A stretch of 64,000 nt of DNA from CALXVA01 sp944392465 (GCA_963931155.1 OZ006978.1:372001-436000); one strand, 5' to 3'; shown: positions 1-9,754, counted from the first letter of the stretch. Numbers and translations are program-made. The notes: generated by a model not told the origin, from the letters alone.

Positions 1-1134
1 AAATGGCACTTTATTTTCTCTTGCATATTTAATTGCCTGAATTTTTCCTTCTATTCCTCTATTTCCAAATCCACCTGGTACTATTATACCATCACAACTT
101 TTAAGTATTTCTTTTGCATTTTCTTTAGTTATTTTTTCTGCATCTATTAATTTTGCATTTACTTTAACATTATTTTCATAACCTGCATGATGCAAACTTT
201 CTATAACTGATAAATATGAATCTTCTAATTTTATATATTTTCCAACAATGCCTATTGTTATTTCTTTATCAGCTAATTTTTTTATACGTTCGTTTAGTTC
301 TTCCCAATTTTTATTATTCGGCTCAATGTTTTCTAAATGTAAGTGCTTGCATACTTCTTTTGCTAATCCTTCATTTTCTAACATAAGTGGTACTTCGTAC
401 AAACAACTTGCTGTTTTATTAGCAATTACACTGTTCTTTCTTACATTACAAAATAGTGCAATTTTGTTTCTTAAATTATCTGGAATATCCACTTCTGTTC
501 TACATACTAATATGTCTGGTTTTATTCCTAGTGATTGCAATTCTTTAACTGAATGTTGCGTTGGTTTTGATTTTAATTCATTTGAACCTGAAATATATGG
601 TAGTAATGTTACATGAATAAATAGCACATCTTCTGGATTATTTTCTATTCCTACTTGCCTTATTGATTCAAGCATTGATAATCCTTCTATATCTCCTACC
701 GTTCCTCCAATTTCTGTTATAACTATATCTACATCTTGTTTTTCAAAAGAATATATCTTTTCTTTTATTGCATTTGTAACATGTGGTATTACTTGTACAG
801 TCTTTCCTAAATAATCCCCTCTTCTTTCTCTTTCAATAACTTCTTGATATATTTTTCCCATTGTAATGCTTGAATTTTTACTTAAACTAACATCTGTAAA
901 TCTTTCATAATGTCCTAAATCTAAATCAGTTTCTGCACCATCATCTGTAACAAATACTTCCCCATGCTCATATGGACTCATTGTTCCTGGGTCTACATTT
1001 AGGTATGGATCAAATTTTTGATTAACTATTTTGTATCCTCTATTTTTTAATAACCTTCCTAATGAAGCTGCAGTTATACCTTTTCCAAGTCCTGATACAA
1101 CTCCTCCTGTAACAAAAATATACTTAGTTTTCAT
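1..1134 (-). CDS. pyrG: CTP synthase, N-terminal 378 codons (gene runs off the window)
   Basis: Makes CTP from UTP, ATP and glutamine in the cytoplasm. The protein begins MKTKYIFVTGG and shows the amidoligase P-loop GGVVSGLGKG near residue 10, the family stretch KFDPYLNVDPGTMSP, and ITEIGGTVGDIEG. Near the window edge it enters the glutamine amidotransferase domain (VPGGFGNRG). The catalytic Cys of that domain lies outside the window, so the 3' end is missing here. The ATG at 1134 is preceded by a GGAAAGGA-type ribosome binding site. A long leader with competing hairpins separates it from rpe upstream. Identification is secure; completeness cannot be judged. Confidence 0.96.
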   Translation of the reverse strand, partial: MKTKYIFVTGGVVSGLGKGITAASLGRLLKNRGYKIVNQKFDPYLNVDPGTMSPYEHGEVFVTDDGAETDLDLGHYERFTDVSLSKNSSITMGKIYQEVIERERRGDYLGKTVQVIPHVTNAIKEKIYSFEKQDVDIVITEIGGTVGDIEGLSMLESIRQVGIENNPEDVLFIHVTLLPYISGSNELKSKPTQHSVKELQSLGIKPDILVCRTEVDIPDNLRNKIALFCNVRKNSVIANKTASCLYEVPLMLENEGLAKEVCKHLHLENIEPNNKNWEELNERIKKLADKEITIGIVGKYIKLEDSYLSVIESLHHAGYENNVKVNAKLIDAEKITKENAKEILKSCDGIIVPGGFGNRGIEGKIQAIKYARENKVPF

Positions 1135-1236
1135 TTATTTACCAATCCTTTCCAAAAAAGAACCAAATCACAAAGTTTTTCTTTGTTCTTACCGATTTAG
1201 GTTTCTTACTATAGATTGAGAAATCCAAAAGGCAAC

Positions 1237-1340
1237 GGCGATTATAACTCTTTATCTAATAGGAAAAACGGATTTTCCTACTAAATAAAAAAAAATAGAT
1301 TAAAAAAAATAATCGCCAAAATTGGTTTTTTTTTAATCTA
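1237..1340 (-). promoter_or_regulatory. Leader upstream of pyrG with terminator and competing hairpin
   Basis: On the minus strand, downstream of the rpe stop, bases 1340-1296 form a hairpin of about 14 bp (TAGATTAAAAAAAA pairing with its complement) followed by a run of T, as in an intrinsic terminator. Its loop contains GGCGATTAT (1309-1317), which is fully complementary to ATAATCGCC at 1237-1245 nearer pyrG. Pairing of those two blocks would enclose a small hairpin (AGGAAAA/TTTTCCT). The layout is either the rpe terminator or an attenuator for pyrG. No known riboswitch motif was recognised. Confidence 0.45.
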
Positions 1341-1375
1341 CTATGTTCTTTAACTATGTCTGTATCTTATCATAT

Positions 1376-2029
1376 TTATTTTAATTTATCAATAGTTTCT
1401 TTCATATTTTTTGATTCTATAATACATGTACCAACAACTGCTATATCACAGCCAGCATCTTTTAATTTATCGATATTATCTAAATTTATTCCTCCATCTG
1501 CTTCAATATCTACCTCTATTCCATTTTCATTCATATATTTTTTTAATGATTTAATTTTGTCTAGTGTAGATTTTATTAATTGCTGACCACCTTTTCCCGG
1601 CTCTACAGTCATAACTAATACTGTATGAATGTATGGAAGTAGTTCATATATTTCTTCTATATTAGTATCTGGTTTTACACTTATACCCACTTTGCAATTA
1701 TTACTTTTTATATATGTAATCCATTCTTTTAACTCTTCTTTATTTTTGGTAGCTTCATAGTGAACTGTAATATTTCTTGGCTCAAATATTAAAAAGCTTT
1801 TTATATATGCCATAGCATCTTGTACCATTAAATGTACGTCTAATGGTACTCTTGTTATACTGTTTAAATATTCACAATATTCTGTCATTTGGGCTACTGT
1901 ATTGTTTGGAACAAATTTTCCATCCATTACATCAATATGAAAATAATCTGTTCCAGATGTTTCTATATTATAAAATGTTTTTATGCAATTTTCCTTTTTT
2001 ACATTTAATACTGATGTTGCAATTTCCAT
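1376..2029 (-). CDS. rpe: Ribulose-phosphate 3-epimerase
   Basis: Interconverts ribulose 5-phosphate and xylulose 5-phosphate in the pentose phosphate pathway. The TIM-barrel signatures are present: HIDVMDGKFVPN near the N-terminus with metal-binding His and Asp, VHLMV, VMTVEPGKGGQ, and ADGGIN near the C-terminus. I chose the ATG at 2029 (protein begins MEIATSVL, 217 residues) because AAGGAAGG lies just upstream; the GTG at 2050 would place that binding site inside the coding region. It is the last gene of the rlmN-prpC-prkC-rsgA-rpe run, an order common in Bacillota. Confidence 0.95.
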   Translation of the reverse strand: MEIATSVLNVKKENCIKTFYNIETSGTDYFHIDVMDGKFVPNNTVAQMTEYCEYLNSITRVPLDVHLMVQDAMAYIKSFLIFEPRNITVHYEATKNKEELKEWITYIKSNNCKVGISVKPDTNIEEIYELLPYIHTVLVMTVEPGKGGQQLIKSTLDKIKSLKKYMNENGIEVDIEADGGINLDNIDKLKDAGCDIAVVGTCIIESKNMKETIDKLK

Positions 2030-2141
2030 TTTTACTATCCTTCCTTTCACACTGTGTAAATCCTATTAATATTCTTTTTTTCTTATAATTCAAATTTATT
2101 TGTTAATCTTGCTTTTAATTACAATTCTTAAACTTAAAATT

Positions 2142-3020
2142 TTAATAGTCTTTTTCACTTTTCATATTTTCATAAATTTTGCAATACCTTTCATATCTCT
2201 CTTTAGATATTTTGTTCTCTTCTAGAGCCTTTTTTATTCCGCAATTTTCTTCTTTTATATGGCTACAATCCCCATATTCACAGTAAGCTATATATTGATT
2301 AAATTCTTTAAAATATTTTGCTAAGTCCTTTTTTTCAATTTCATTAATATCAAATGTAGAAAAACCAGGAGTATCTGCAATATATGAGTTTTCGTCTATT
2401 TTATATAACTTAACTTGTGTAGTTGTATTTTTCCCTCTTTTGTTCTTTTTACTTATTAATCCTTCTTCTGTAATATTTTCTTTTAATAAAGCATTAATTA
2501 AGCTAGACTTACCTACTCCAGAATTTCCAGAAAATGCTGTTATATTATTATTTAAATGTTTTTTTAATTCTGAAATTCCAATCTTATCTTTAGCATTTGT
2601 TTTTGTTACTGTATATCCTATTTTGGTATATATTTCATAAACATGATTTATTTTTTCCTCTTTTTCTAAATCTATTTTATTTAAACAAATTATTGGTTTT
2701 ATTCCCATAAACTCTGCATAAGCTAATTGCTTGTCTAAAAGCTCCATGTCTGGTTTTGGAAGTTTCATAGAAACTACAAATATAATTTGAGAAAGATTTG
2801 CCATTTTCGGTCTTTTTAAATAATTCTTCCTTTCCTCTATTTTGGTTATTACTCCTACCTTTTTTTCTTCATCAGTTATGTCTATTTCTACTAAATCTCC
2901 AGAAACAGGGCTTATTTCATTATTTTTAAATATTCCTCTTGCATTACAATCATACACTATATTATTTGCTTCAACTTTATATAAATTTGATATATTACTT
3001 AATACAATTCCTTTTAGCAA
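2142..3020 (-). CDS. rsgA: Ribosome small subunit-dependent GTPase A
   Basis: Circularly permuted GTPase that acts late in 30S subunit assembly. An N-terminal OB-fold is followed by the permuted G motifs: NKID (G4) before GNSGVGKSSLIN (G1) and then DTPG (G3). A C-terminal zinc site is seen as CEYGDCSH followed by NCGI. At 292 residues it has normal family length. The start is TTG at 3020, with AGGA just upstream. It sits between prkC and rpe, the standard neighbourhood (yloQ in Bacillus subtilis). Function assigned from the family. Confidence 0.95.
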   Translation of the reverse strand: MLKGIVLSNISNLYKVEANNIVYDCNARGIFKNNEISPVSGDLVEIDITDEEKKVGVITKIEERKNYLKRPKMANLSQIIFVVSMKLPKPDMELLDKQLAYAEFMGIKPIICLNKIDLEKEEKINHVYEIYTKIGYTVTKTNAKDKIGISELKKHLNNNITAFSGNSGVGKSSLINALLKENITEEGLISKKNKRGKNTTTQVKLYKIDENSYIADTPGFSTFDINEIEKKDLAKYFKEFNQYIAYCEYGDCSHIKEENCGIKKALEENKISKERYERYCKIYENMKSEKDY

Positions 3021-3182
3021 TCGTTTTCCTCCTTAATAATTTAGGTTATTATATCATAATTGAATAATAAAAAAAACCAAAATATTAAATTTACTTTAAT
3101 ACTTTGGTTTTTATGTTTTATTATTATTTATCTATTCTACTTATACATTTCTAATTGTTATATTTTTCTTAATTTTTATATT

Positions 3183-5162
3183 TTAATTAAATGTAACTGA
3201 ATCTTGAGTTCCTAGTGTTACTGTTGTATCATCACTATATATTTCATCTCCTGTTATTGGATCTGTAATAGAAATATTAATAGTTAATCTTTCGCCTTCT
3301 TTACCAGAAAGAGTTATGTCAGAATATGCTGTTTCGTTTTTACTTACATTAGTTCTTGTTTTTCCGTTTACATTAATATTTACTGTAGGACTTCCTCCAT
3401 CTTCTCCTTCAGCTGGTTCTGTATATCCTCCTGTAATTGATTTTAAATCAATTATAACTTTTACATCTTTATCTGCAACTATTTTATTTACAGTTAATGT
3501 TACTTCTGAGCCATCATCTACAGTTGCACCTGAGCTTATGCTTTGTTCTAATACAACGCCATTTTCCTTACTTGCATCTTCATCATATTCAATATTTACT
3601 TCAAAACCTAAATCTGTAAGTTCTTTTTTTGCTGTTTCTTCGCTTTCTCCAACAACATTTGTCATTGTTATTTGTTTTGTTCCTGTACTTACATATACAG
3701 TTACTGTTTCTCCTGCATTTAACTCGCTATCTGCTTCTGGATCTTGTCTTATTATTATTCCTGCTTCTACAGTATCACTTGCCTCTTCTACTACTTCTAT
3801 TTCAAGTTCTTCTGTTTTCAATAATTCTGTTGCACTTTCTACTGTTTCTCCTATTACTTTTGGAACTATTTTTATATTTTCACCTTTACTAACTACTATT
3901 TTAACTGTTGAATTTTCTTTTACTGTATATCCATCTAAATATGGTGGATCTTGTGACACTACCTTACCTGCTTCTACATCAGAACTAAATTCTTCAGTTA
4001 CTTCAAGTTGCAATCCAGCTCCTTCTGCTGTCTGTTCTGCTTGTTCTCTAGTCATATTTACAAAATTAGGCAAAGCCACATCTTCTACACTTCCTATATT
4101 TAATATTGCCTGAGCTCCAAAAAAACATATTACTGGAATTAATATAACTGCTAGTATAATTGTTATTACTTTAGCTGATGGATGTTTCTCATAAAATTGT
4201 CTTATTTTGCCTTTTTTCTTTTTCTTGTTTTCGCTTCTTCTATCATCTTTAATCTCATCATTTAATGCTTCTTCTGGTATATCTATTCTTTGTGTATATG
4301 CCATTTCATTAGAACCTGTTCTTACAAAGTCTCCGTCAGGGTCTTTAAGTGCCATATTTAAGTCTTTAAGCATTTCTGTTGCTGATTGATAACGTAAATT
4401 TATATCCTTTTCCATTGCTTTTAGTATTATTTTATTTACTGAATATGGTATAGATGGATTTAGCTTGATTGGTTCTACCGGCTTTTCTTGCATATGTTTC
4501 AATGCAATAGATACTGCTGTATCTGCATCAAATGGCACTCTTCCTGTTAGCATTTCATACATTACTACACCTAATGAGTAAAGGTCTGATTTTGCATCTG
4601 TAAATCCACCTCTCGCATGTTCTGGTGAAAAATAATGTACTGAACCAATAGTTGTACCAAAAGCTGTTATTGTAGAATTTGATACTGCTTTTGCTATACC
4701 AAAATCAGTAACTTTAGCTACTCCGTCTTCAGTAATTATTATATTATGAGGTTTTATATCTCTATGTACTATATTGTTTTTATGTGCTACTTCTAATGCT
4801 GATGCAATTTGAGTAGCTACATTTAAAGCCCATTTCCATGGAAGCACTCCATCTTCATCAATTATTTGTTTCAATGTTTTTCCTTGTATTAGCTCCATTA
4901 CAATATAGTATATATTATTTTCTATTCCCACATCATAAATTGATACAATGTTTGGATGTGTTAAACTTGCTGCTGATTGTGCTTCTGTATTAAATCTTTT
5001 AATAAATTCTTCATCTGTTGTAAATTCTTCTCGTAATACTTTTATAGCAACATATCTTTTTAGCATTTTATCTTGGGCTTTATATACTGTTGCCATTCCG
5101 CCTTTACCAATTATCTCTAGTATCTCATATCTATTTCCTAGTATCTTTCCTTCTAGATTCAT
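3183..5162 (-). CDS. prkC: PASTA-domain Ser/Thr protein kinase
   Basis: Membrane kinase that senses peptidoglycan fragments and controls cell-wall processes and, in spore formers, germination. The kinase domain spans about residues 10-280, with GKGGMATVYKA (glycine loop), Lys41, HRDIKPHN (Asp135) and DFG (Asp153). A basic juxtamembrane stretch (NKKKKKGK) precedes one membrane helix at about 330-352. The outside part has three PASTA repeats (about 357-560) and a Ser/Thr-rich beta-type tail. It lies 14 bp behind prpC, the antagonistic phosphatase, so the two are almost certainly cotranscribed. Confidence 0.96.
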   Translation of the reverse strand: MNLEGKILGNRYEILEIIGKGGMATVYKAQDKMLKRYVAIKVLREEFTTDEEFIKRFNTEAQSAASLTHPNIVSIYDVGIENNIYYIVMELIQGKTLKQIIDEDGVLPWKWALNVATQIASALEVAHKNNIVHRDIKPHNIIITEDGVAKVTDFGIAKAVSNSTITAFGTTIGSVHYFSPEHARGGFTDAKSDLYSLGVVMYEMLTGRVPFDADTAVSIALKHMQEKPVEPIKLNPSIPYSVNKIILKAMEKDINLRYQSATEMLKDLNMALKDPDGDFVRTGSNEMAYTQRIDIPEEALNDEIKDDRRSENKKKKKGKIRQFYEKHPSAKVITIILAVILIPVICFFGAQAILNIGSVEDVALPNFVNMTREQAEQTAEGAGLQLEVTEEFSSDVEAGKVVSQDPPYLDGYTVKENSTVKIVVSKGENIKIVPKVIGETVESATELLKTEELEIEVVEEASDTVEAGIIIRQDPEADSELNAGETVTVYVSTGTKQITMTNVVGESEETAKKELTDLGFEVNIEYDEDASKENGVVLEQSISSGATVDDGSEVTLTVNKIVADKDVKVIIDLKSITGGYTEPAEGEDGGSPTVNINVNGKTRTNVSKNETAYSDITLSGKEGERLTINISITDPITGDEIYSDDTTVTLGTQDSVTFN

Positions 5163-5176
5163 AAAATCTTCTCCTC

Positions 5177-5899
5177 TTAACTTATTATAATAACAGTAAT
5201 ATTATCATATCCGCCTGCATCATTTGCTTCTTTTATTAAATTATCTGTTGCAGTTGTTATATCATTTTTTACAAGCTCATAAATTCTTTTTTCGTCTACC
5301 ATGTTAGTTAATCCATCAGAACATATTATGAAAACATCACCTTTTTCAAAGTTTCTTGCACGTAAGTCAGGTTCTACATAAGGTGTACAACCAAGAGCCC
5401 TTGTAAGCATATTTTTCTTAGGATGACTTTTAGCTTCTTCTCTTGTTATTTTCTTATCTTCCACAAGTTTTTGTACATAGCTGTGATCTTTTGTAAGCTT
5501 TCTAATAACTTCTTTTCTAATTCTATATATTCTGCTATCTCCTATATGTCCAATATATGCCTTATTATTATATATTAAACAAACCTCAATCGTAGTACCC
5601 ATTCCTTCCAATTCTGGAATTTCTTTGGACTTTTCGTATACTACCATATTTGCGTATTCGACAGCACTACCTATTAGTTTTAAAATTTCTTCTTTTTCCT
5701 TTGGAGTACTATCAAAATTGTTTTCAATATACTTTCTAACAGAATCAGTAGCCAATTTACTAGCTATTTCTCCACCTTTATAGCCTCCCATTCCATCAGC
5801 TAGTATATATATCTTAGGTTCATCTGTTTCTTTTGAGACATAGTAATAGTCTTGATTTAATTCTCTTGCCTTTCCTATATCTGATTTTGCAAAAATCAT
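5177..5899 (-). CDS. prpC: PP2C-family protein phosphatase
   Basis: Metal-dependent Ser/Thr phosphatase that opposes PrkC. Motifs in order: SDIGKARELNQD near the N-terminus, ILADGMGGYKGG (metal-binding Asp and Gly), GHIGDSRIY, SDGLTNMV and GGYDNITVI at the C-terminus. At 240 residues it is a minimal PP2C domain with no membrane segment, so it should be cytosolic. The start ATG at 5899 follows GAAAGGAAAGG. It stands between rlmN and prkC, in the usual order. Confidence 0.95.
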   Translation of the reverse strand: MIFAKSDIGKARELNQDYYYVSKETDEPKIYILADGMGGYKGGEIASKLATDSVRKYIENNFDSTPKEKEEILKLIGSAVEYANMVVYEKSKEIPELEGMGTTIEVCLIYNNKAYIGHIGDSRIYRIRKEVIRKLTKDHSYVQKLVEDKKITREEAKSHPKKNMLTRALGCTPYVEPDLRARNFEKGDVFIICSDGLTNMVDEKRIYELVKNDITTATDNLIKEANDAGGYDNITVIIIS

Positions 5900-5984
5900 T
5901 GATTTATAACCTTTCCTTTCTTAGATTTTTGTTTTAATTTTACTCTATGCTTATATATTTATTTTCATTTAATAATACCAAGTA

Positions 5985-7019
5985 TTAATTTTTCAAATTC
6001 TTTCTTCTCAATTGACCACATGCTGCATCAATATCAGATCCTAATTCTCTTCTTATTGTAGCAACAATGCCTTTTTCATTTAAATAATCTCTAAATTTTA
6101 TAATGTTTTCATTTGAACTTTTTGTATAACTTCCATTCTCTATTTTATTTATAGGAATTAAATTTACATGACATAACATCCCTTTAAGTAATTTTACTAA
6201 TTCTTTAGCATCTTCTAAATTATCGTTATTATCTTTTGCTAAAGCATATTCAAATGAAATTCTTTTATTTGTTTTTGAAATATAATATTTACATGCTTCC
6301 ATTAATTCTTTAATATTATACCTATTATTTATTGGCATCATACTACTTCTTTTCTCATCATTTGTAGCATGAAGTGAAATCGATAATGTACATTGAAGTT
6401 CTTCGTCTGCAAATTTATATATCATTGGTACTAAACCACTTGTTGAAATACTAATATGTCTAGCTCCAATATTTAAACCTTTTTGATTATTTATTATTTT
6501 AATTGCTTGCATTACATTATCATAATTGTCAAAAGGTTCACCTATTCCCATAAATACTATATTAGATATTTTATCTCCAATATCTTGCTCTACTGCAAGT
6601 ATTTGTTCCACAATTTCTCCACTTGTTAAATTTCTTACAAATTTTATTCCTGTAGATGCACAAAACTTGCACCCCATTTTACAACCAATTTGTGAAGAAA
6701 CACATATTGTTTTGCCATGATGATATTGCATTAAGACCGTTTCTATAGCATTACCATCTAGAACATCAAACAAATATTTTTTTGTTCCATCTGCTGACTC
6801 TTGTTTTTTTAATATCTTAAAATTACACATTGTATAATCTTTTTTTAGTTTTTCACGTAACTCTAAAGATAAATTAGTCATTTCATCAAATTCTTTTACT
6901 TTATCTACATACAACCATTTAAATATTTGTTCTGCTCTGTATTTCTTTTCTCCTATTGAAACTAATTCTTCTTTTAACTCATCTAAATTATATTCTTTTA
7001 TATTTTTCATTCTAATCAT
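5985..7019 (-). CDS. rlmN: Dual-specificity 23S rRNA / tRNA adenine C2 methyltransferase
   Basis: Radical-SAM enzyme that methylates C2 of A2503 in 23S rRNA and of A37 in some tRNAs. The iron-sulfur motif is Cys113-x3-Cys117-x2-Cys120 (GCKMGCKFCAS). GEPFDNYDNV is the SAM-binding stretch, and the C-terminal Cys at about 334 (DIDAACGQLR) is the methyl-carrying residue. Length (344) is normal. The start is uncertain: ATG at 7019 or the ATG three codons later, neither with a strong ribosome binding site. First gene of the run rlmN-prpC-prkC-rsgA-rpe. Confidence 0.95.
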   Translation of the reverse strand: MIRMKNIKEYNLDELKEELVSIGEKKYRAEQIFKWLYVDKVKEFDEMTNLSLELREKLKKDYTMCNFKILKKQESADGTKKYLFDVLDGNAIETVLMQYHHGKTICVSSQIGCKMGCKFCASTGIKFVRNLTSGEIVEQILAVEQDIGDKISNIVFMGIGEPFDNYDNVMQAIKIINNQKGLNIGARHISISTSGLVPMIYKFADEELQCTLSISLHATNDEKRSSMMPINNRYNIKELMEACKYYISKTNKRISFEYALAKDNNDNLEDAKELVKLLKGMLCHVNLIPINKIENGSYTKSSNENIIKFRDYLNEKGIVATIRRELGSDIDAACGQLRRKNLKN

Positions 7020-7190
7020 ACTACTTTATTTTTACTTAATAACTTCCGTTAATTTATTTTGTTTAATTTATATCATACTTTAATTTATTTTTCAATACAT
7101 TATCCTACCAATCATAAATTAAAATTTTTTGCTATTATATGTTACTTTTTGTAAACAATGTAATTTAATTTTAACTAAATAGTTCCACTT

Positions 7191-7886
7191 TTATAATTTA
7201 TCAAATTCTTTTAATCTTACATCATAAGCATTTATTATATCTTCCTCAAATACTAATTTATCTTCATTTGAGCCTAACATTTTTAAAATCTTTTTAGTGA
7301 ATAATGGATTTTGTATAAGTATTGGTCCAATTATATATGTTCCTATAAAATTATTTTTCTTTATTCCCTCTAAATTACTTTCTTTATTTAGCCCTATTCC
7401 TTTTTCTGCTTGTATAAAATATGAGTCTTTATTATCTCCATACATCATTGTAAACTGACTCTTAAATCCCACAATCTGTATATCTTCATATTTTCCCATA
7501 AAATAGCAATTATATCTATGCATCATATCTCTTTTACTATATACATCAAAAATTCCTACTGCTTCTATTTTGCTTCTATCTTCATTTTCTATATATTTTC
7601 CAAGTACTTCTATTGCATTTCCTGTAAATAAAAATACTACATTTTTGTCTATTAATTCTTCTATTCTTTCTTTATATGGTTTCAATCTTTTTATTACTTT
7701 TTCCTGTGTATTTTCAGTCATTGGTCCAAGGTATATCATATTTACATTTTCTGTTACAAATGCTGGTTTATCATCTAATGCTGTTTCTATAAACTCTGCT
7801 TCCGGTATACACATTTTTAAATATTTCATGTTATACATATCCCCATATAAATTACAAAACTCAGGGAATAAAACTTCTATTTTCAC
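7191..7886 (-). CDS. gatD: GatD-like amidotransferase subunit, catalytic Cys and His missing
   Basis: Partner of MurT in amidation of lipid II D-glutamate in peptidoglycan precursors; in the studied Staphylococcus enzyme GatD frees ammonia from glutamine. The fold matches (IEVLFPEFCNLYGD at the start, a conserved YLGPM stretch, GTYIIGPILIQNP near the C-terminus). However, the nucleophile region reads LFTGNAIEVLG instead of ICGGYQ..LG, so it has no Cys. The C-terminal His of the LHGP motif is Ile. It starts 2 bp after the murT stop, so the pair is translationally coupled. Its function as a glutaminase is doubtful; a structural or ammonia-gating role is my inference. Confidence 0.8.
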   Translation of the reverse strand: MKIEVLFPEFCNLYGDMYNMKYLKMCIPEAEFIETALDDKPAFVTENVNMIYLGPMTENTQEKVIKRLKPYKERIEELIDKNVVFLFTGNAIEVLGKYIENEDRSKIEAVGIFDVYSKRDMMHRYNCYFMGKYEDIQIVGFKSQFTMMYGDNKDSYFIQAEKGIGLNKESNLEGIKKNNFIGTYIIGPILIQNPLFTKKILKMLGSNEDKLVFEEDIINAYDVRLKEFDKL

Positions 7887-7888
7887 TA

Positions 7889-9289
7889 TTATTCTCCTTT
7901 CTCTTCTTCTTTCTTTTCTTCCGAACTTTTTATCATTATTTCTACTTTGTGTTTTATAGCATCTTTTAGCTCTATTGAGTATAAATCATGTAATATAAAT
8001 ATTGTTTCAACACCATCTAATTTTAGTTTATCTACTGCAGATAATTCATCTCTTTCATAAACTATTTTGTCTTTTGGAATTCCTGCAATTTCTAATCTCA
8101 CCAAACTATCTAAATATCTTACACCAGCCACAATTATTTGTTTTATACTATCATCATTTAAAAATTCATAATCTGTATCATAATGCCATGCTGTATTCTC
8201 AAGCCCTTTTGCAGCTTCGTGCAAATCATCTAAAATTAATATTACAGCCTTATCTCCTTTATATTTTCTTGTATAATCAAAAACTCTTGAGCAAGCAATT
8301 GGATTCATTCCTTTCGCTAAATGAGTTATTATCTTTTTTCCATCTACTACTTCTTCACTATATCTAGTATCTACTATTTTTTGCTTTTTTAGAGATTCAT
8401 TTATTTGTGTGCATGTTAAACCTAATATTTTAAGTATAGTTATTACAGTAACTATGTTATATATATTTATTATATTATCACTAATTAAATCATATATTTC
8501 TTCTGTTTTATCATGCTTAAGAGACATCTTCATATTTTCTAAGTCTAAACTTGTCGCTAAATAATCTATATCAGGCGACTTAAAATCACATTTTGGACAA
8601 TGAGCTTTTCCTATATGGTTATATCTTACATAGTCATATACTAGTTTTGTATTGCATTTAGGACATGCAATTATATCTCTGGCTATATTCTCACACTTAT
8701 CACCATCTGTTTCTAATTTATCAATTCCAAAATATATTCTTTTATTTTCTGGTGCAATATTACTTGCAATTAAATCATCACCATTTAAAATTAGTGTTGT
8801 TTCTTTTGGAATATATTTAGTAAGCAATCCAGAAATAAACTCAGTATGAGCATTTCTCATAAGTGAATCCCTAAATAAGTTTGTACATACTAAATATGTT
8901 GGTGTTAAATATGGAAATATTTTAGGAGCACTTCTTTCATCAACTTCTAAAATTGCTAAATCTTTTTTTGATTTTCCTGTGATACCAGCCCCACTAATTA
9001 ACGTTGTTGTAACACCTGCATTAATATTAGATCCATATTTATTATCTATAAATTGATAGTCATTATCTCTTAAAATATCTTCTGTCATATTGCATACTGT
9101 AGTTTTTCCATTAGTACCCGTTACAGCCACAATAGTTTTTGGCTTTCCTATTTTTCCTAAAAAATCCGGACATATTTTTAATGCAAATTTTCCTGGGAAA
9201 AATGTTGCATTTCTTCTAAGTATTTTTAATAAAATTGTTCCTGCTTTTGCTCCCCATAGAGCTATATAAAATCTAAATCCTTTTTTCAT
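7889..9289 (-). CDS. murT: Lipid II isoglutaminyl synthase, Mur ligase subunit
   Basis: ATP-dependent subunit that activates the D-Glu carboxylate of lipid II for amidation. Mur-ligase ATP loop GTNGKTT near residue 60 and a four-Cys ribbon (CPKCNTKL and CPKCDFKS) in the middle are typical of MurT. The C-terminal DUF1727 domain carries ILDDLHEAAKG and a late HDLYS motif. At 466 residues it is of normal length. The tail is charged (SSEEKKEEEKGE). Start ATG at 9289, preceded by an AGGTGATAA ribosome binding site. It forms a two-gene operon with gatD. Confidence 0.94.
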   Translation of the reverse strand: MKKGFRFYIALWGAKAGTILLKILRRNATFFPGKFALKICPDFLGKIGKPKTIVAVTGTNGKTTVCNMTEDILRDNDYQFIDNKYGSNINAGVTTTLISGAGITGKSKKDLAILEVDERSAPKIFPYLTPTYLVCTNLFRDSLMRNAHTEFISGLLTKYIPKETTLILNGDDLIASNIAPENKRIYFGIDKLETDGDKCENIARDIIACPKCNTKLVYDYVRYNHIGKAHCPKCDFKSPDIDYLATSLDLENMKMSLKHDKTEEIYDLISDNIINIYNIVTVITILKILGLTCTQINESLKKQKIVDTRYSEEVVDGKKIITHLAKGMNPIACSRVFDYTRKYKGDKAVILILDDLHEAAKGLENTAWHYDTDYEFLNDDSIKQIIVAGVRYLDSLVRLEIAGIPKDKIVYERDELSAVDKLKLDGVETIFILHDLYSIELKDAIKHKVEIMIKSSEEKKEEEKGE

Positions 9290-9453
9290 TTATTATCACC
9301 TATTTTGTATTTTATAGCGGTATTATATATTAAAAAACTTGTTAAATCAATAAAAGATAGAAATTTTTAGGCTTTTTTAAGCTATCTTCTGTTCGAATTT
9401 CTATCATAACAAAAAAATAATCTGTCAAGTACACTTTTTTATTTATTTTATGA

Positions 9454-9494
9454 AAAAAAGACAGAATTTCTTGTTTAAAAATTCTATCTTTTTT
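9454..9494 (-). terminator. Intrinsic terminator after the 9500-9754 gene
   Basis: On the minus strand, AAAGATAGAATTT and AAATTCTGTCTTT pair across a short loop with one mismatch, followed by a T run. A second inverted pair, GATAGAAATT/AATTTCTATC, lies at about 9357-9403 just beyond, ahead of murT. Confidence 0.7.
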
Positions 9495-9499
9495 CGTTT

Positions 9500-9754
9500 T
9501 TAACCTTTGAAAACTTCATATAATAGTTTTTCTATGCTAGAAATTCTTTTCTCAAACACTGTATTTGTCATATCAGCAATCTTAGTGTATTCTATTAATT
9601 TTGAAAATTTCTGCATATTAACTTTATGGTTATTTGCTATATCTTTTTTTAGGTTTATTTGTTCTTTTTTTATTTCGTTTAATAGTTCATTTATTTGTGT
9701 AATTAATGTTTCTAAGTTTTCTAAAGTCTCCTTTTCATTATTACTTTTCGACAT
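9500..9754 (-). CDS. Small coiled-coil protein of unknown function
   Basis: An 84-residue, highly charged, mostly helical protein with heptad-like spacing (LENLETLITQINELLNEIKKEQ), so probably a coiled coil. There is no signal peptide or membrane segment. It starts at an ATG with an AGGTGATT ribosome binding site and ends at its own terminator, which supports a real single-gene unit. I do not recognise a named family and assign no function. Confidence 0.65.
   Translation of the reverse strand: MSKSNNEKETLENLETLITQINELLNEIKKEQINLKKDIANNHKVNMQKFSKLIEYTKIADMTNTVFEKRISSIEKLLYEVFKG

Noticed and set aside
3316..4113. Long open frame opposite the PASTA part of prkC
   Set aside because: It is a shadow of the repetitive Ser/Thr/Val-rich kinase tail, without a ribosome binding site or family match.
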